Shown here: positions 61,990-64,000 of the stretch, piece by piece
Position numbering within the stretch: position 1 is the stretch's first letter
How the letters are laid out: the number at the start of each line of letters is the position of its first letter
DNA from: Mesonia sp. HuA40
Lineage (GTDB): Bacteria; Bacteroidota; Bacteroidia; Flavobacteriales; Flavobacteriaceae
Length of the DNA: 64,000 nucleotides
Reading direction: 5' to 3'
NCBI RefSeq assembly: GCF_008017835.1
Contig: NZ_VRLT01000005.1
Location: 1-64,000, forward strand
The notes under the pieces: model-generated
What the model saw: only the letters and a program-made list of their open reading frames with translations
Told to the model about the DNA's origin: nothing
The model's database searches: none
Made by a program: the position numbers and the translations under genes

Positions 61990-64000
61990 CTAATTTTGAG
62001 GGGTTTCTACAGAAGAATTGGTTTTGGCTTCATTGGTTTTTATACGAATCAATTCAGCTTTAGCTTCTTCAACCAAATCGGGGTAGGCTTTAAAATTCTT
62101 AATGATATTTTCTAACACATAGGTACTCTGATAGGCATCATTCAAATCATAGAAGTTTTTTGCCATCACGAGAAGTCCTTTGCCTCCAAATTTCTTATAA
62201 CCCGAATAATCTCTGGCTAAAGTTTGCACCGCTTCGTTTGACTTTTGATAATCGCCATCTTCGCGTAAAAAGTAAGCATCATAATAATGTGCTTCTGCTG
62301 CCAATGCTCCTTGTGCTATTTTCTTTACCGCTTCATACGCCTTTCTAGCCTTTGCATCATCGCCTAATTTTATCGCCGCCCGAGCAATAAAAACTTGCGC
62401 ATCACTCTTTATACTGTTTTCTATTTTCTGATTTTCAAGTACGCGATCGGCGTAGGTGATGGTTTGTGCATACTGCTCTTGCGCATAATAGGCTTTCATT
62501 AAATTTGACTGCGCAAAGGTGATATTTTGTGGGAAATCTGCTTCTTGTTCCAGTCGAGTTAAAATTGGAATAGCCGATTTATAATCTTCTTGTTCTAGGT
62601 AAACCTGACCCAGTCGGGCTAAGGATTGCTCTGTAAACTCACTGCGCGACTGATTGATTACATATTGGTAATGCGGAATGGCCGCTGCATAATTTTCATC
62701 GGCGTAATTGATTTGAGCCAAATAAAAGTGAGCCGATAAAGCGTGTAAACCTTTTGGAAATTGATTCAAGTATTTTTCAAATCCTTTTTTGGCTTGGGTC
62801 ATTTTATTTTCAATAAAAGGCAATTCTGCCGCCTCATAAGTAGCGTTATCGATATCAGAATCGGCTACCTCAACAAAATCAAGACCGCTTACCCATTGGG
62901 CATACTCCTCTGTTCTTCCTAAATCTACATAAATGCTACGCGCGGTTTTTACCGCTTGGTTGGCTTCGGTGGTATTGGGGTAATCGGCTACGACCTTTTT
63001 AAATGTTTTCAATGCCTGTTCGCCTTGATTGTTGTTATAATACAGCAATCCTACTTTTAGCATAGATTTTGAAACATACGAGCTAGTAGGTAGTTCTTTT
63101 TGCAAACGTTTATATGCTTCAAGAGCTTGGTTGGTTTTACCTTCGGCTACATAGGTATTTCCCAATTCGTACAAGGCATCATCTTTATAAATACTTGTAG
63201 GATACTTGGTAATGAAATTGTTTAAATCTTCAATTTTACGCTCATTCTTATCTACAAAACCATAGCTTATAGCTTTTTGAAAGTACGCATAATCAGAGTC
63301 AATACCCTTTAAACCAATGGCTTTATTATAAGCCTCCATCGCGGGCCAATAATCACTGCTTACAAAATAACTATCGCCTAGTCTTAAATAGGTGTCGTTC
63401 TTTTGTGCTAATGGCACCGATTCTTGTTCGCTATATTTTTTAAAATGCTTTATGGCTTGGGTATAGTCTTTGGTTTTAAAATAGGCATAAGCAATATTAT
63501 AATCTATGGCTTGCACGGCCTCGGTTTCATTGGCTTTTGGCATACCTAGAAACTCCTTGTACCCAATTAAAGCTTCTTTAAAATTACCTAAATTATATTG
63601 CGTCTCGGCCTTCCAATAGGTAGCTTTAGCCGTAAATAAGGCATCGCTACGATTAGCCAGAGATTGATTAAAGTAATGTAATGCTTCGCTGTAACGGTTC
63701 TCATTATATAGCTCTACCCCTCTATAAAAACTAACTTTTTGATACACTTGCTTATCGCTGAAGCGTTTGCTACCCTCTAAAAGATCTAGTGCTTTTTTAT
63801 AGTTTTTACTAGTGATATAAGAATCGATTAAAAGGTTCTGTATCTCGGTCGTGGCCGGATTATTTGGGTAACGCTCAACAAAATCGGTTAATACTTCGGG
63901 AATACTTTTGTAGGAGTTTCCTATTTCATAGCTCAACTTGGCATAATTAAGCGCAGCGTCTTCTTGAATCTTAGGCTCAAAATCCATTTCAGAGGCATTT
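61990..64000 (-). CDS. TPR-repeat protein, N-terminus cut by the window edge
   Basis: A scaffold of tetratricopeptide repeats, probably periplasmic given its partner. At least 669 residues are visible and the frame is open to the window end, so the true start lies outside. About 15 TPR-like units can be traced by their pattern (for example YELGNTYVAEGKTNQALEAY and YLAQINYADENYAAAIPHY). It is followed by the plugless barrel gene. This TPR-plus-barrel pair suggests a joint envelope complex, with an unknown role. Confidence 0.88.
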   Translation of the reverse strand, partial: NASEMDFEPKIQEDAALNYAKLSYEIGNSYKSIPEVLTDFVERYPNNPATTEIQNLLIDSYITSKNYKKALDLLEGSKRFSDKQVYQKVSFYRGVELYNENRYSEALHYFNQSLANRSDALFTAKATYWKAETQYNLGNFKEALIGYKEFLGMPKANETEAVQAIDYNIAYAYFKTKDYTQAIKHFKKYSEQESVPLAQKNDTYLRLGDSYFVSSDYWPAMEAYNKAIGLKGIDSDYAYFQKAISYGFVDKNERKIEDLNNFITKYPTSIYKDDALYELGNTYVAEGKTNQALEAYKRLQKELPTSSYVSKSMLKVGLLYYNNNQGEQALKTFKKVVADYPNTTEANQAVKTARSIYVDLGRTEEYAQWVSGLDFVEVADSDIDNATYEAAELPFIENKMTQAKKGFEKYLNQFPKGLHALSAHFYLAQINYADENYAAAIPHYQYVINQSRSEFTEQSLARLGQVYLEQEDYKSAIPILTRLEQEADFPQNITFAQSNLMKAYYAQEQYAQTITYADRVLENQKIENSIKSDAQVFIARAAIKLGDDAKARKAYEAVKKIAQGALAAEAHYYDAYFLREDGDYQKSNEAVQTLARDYSGYKKFGGKGLLVMAKNFYDLNDAYQSTYVLENIIKNFKAYPDLVEEAKAELIRIKTNEAKTNSSVETPQN

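Overview
This is an AT-rich stretch of a Bacteroidota chromosome, almost certainly from the family Flavobacteriaceae. Four kinds of evidence agree. There is a SusC/SusD pair. There are type IX secretion (T9SS) and gliding genes: gldF, gldG, a PorP/SprF protein, and substrates with type A and type B sorting domains. Promoters have the Bacteroidota form TTTG-N19-TAnnTTTG. Many families present are typical of this group (DUF4294, DUF3467, DUF2851, DUF1343/NamZ). The genus cannot be read from the sequence. No CRISPR array, insertion sequence, prophage or integrated element was seen.

Layout. 1-939 holds no gene. Its left half looks like the leader of an rRNA operon that runs leftward out of the window, with three tandem minus-strand promoters and a boxA-like motif. 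940-5735 is a SusC/SusD nutrient-uptake pair with a terminator. 5781-10845 holds housekeeping genes (DUF4294, M42 aminopeptidase, topoisomerase IB, purC, phoH). 10939-14468 is a tightly coupled plus-strand operon ending in gldF-gldG. 14474-16704 holds a small unknown gene and an idi/PTPS/manA cluster. 16767-23910 is a surface-adhesin operon: a 1290-residue protein with 11 repeats and a type B sorting domain, its PorP/SprF partner and an OmpA/PD40 protein. 24116-25702 is prfC.

25776-29011 is the most unusual part. It is a five-gene minus-strand array of small T9SS-exported proteins. Four are tandem paralogues with conserved ends and a divergent core, one of them frameshifted. They are preceded by a gene whose signal-peptide region carries (TTAC)5 next to A7 and is out of frame by one base, so it may be phase variable.

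29170-42785 is the central transcription/translation locus on the minus strand. Its order of transcription is tRNA-Thr, Tyr, Gly, Thr, tuf, tRNA-Trp, secE, nusG, rplK, rplA, rplJ, rplL, rpoB, rpoC, DUF3467. It is headed by a consensus promoter and has a strong hairpin between rplL and rpoB. 42914-53493 is mostly minus strand: xerC, an acyl-CoA dehydrogenase, a helix-hairpin-helix membrane protein, two long sodium:alanine-type symporters with an unusual exported N-terminal extension, a K+ channel, PspC and DUF2851 proteins, and two small plus-strand membrane proteins. 53559-64000 holds a cysteine/cystathionine synthase, a LolC/E-type permease, NamZ, a YkgJ cysteine-cluster protein, a methyltransferase, an amidohydrolase, a plugless outer-membrane barrel and a TPR protein cut by the window edge.

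How the genes work together. The gliding/T9SS genes, the SprF-coupled adhesin and the tandem exported proteins point to a cell that invests in surface display. The SusCD pair, the symporters and NamZ point to scavenging of polymers, amino acids and peptidoglycan fragments. All functions are assigned from reading the protein sequences; no database search was run.
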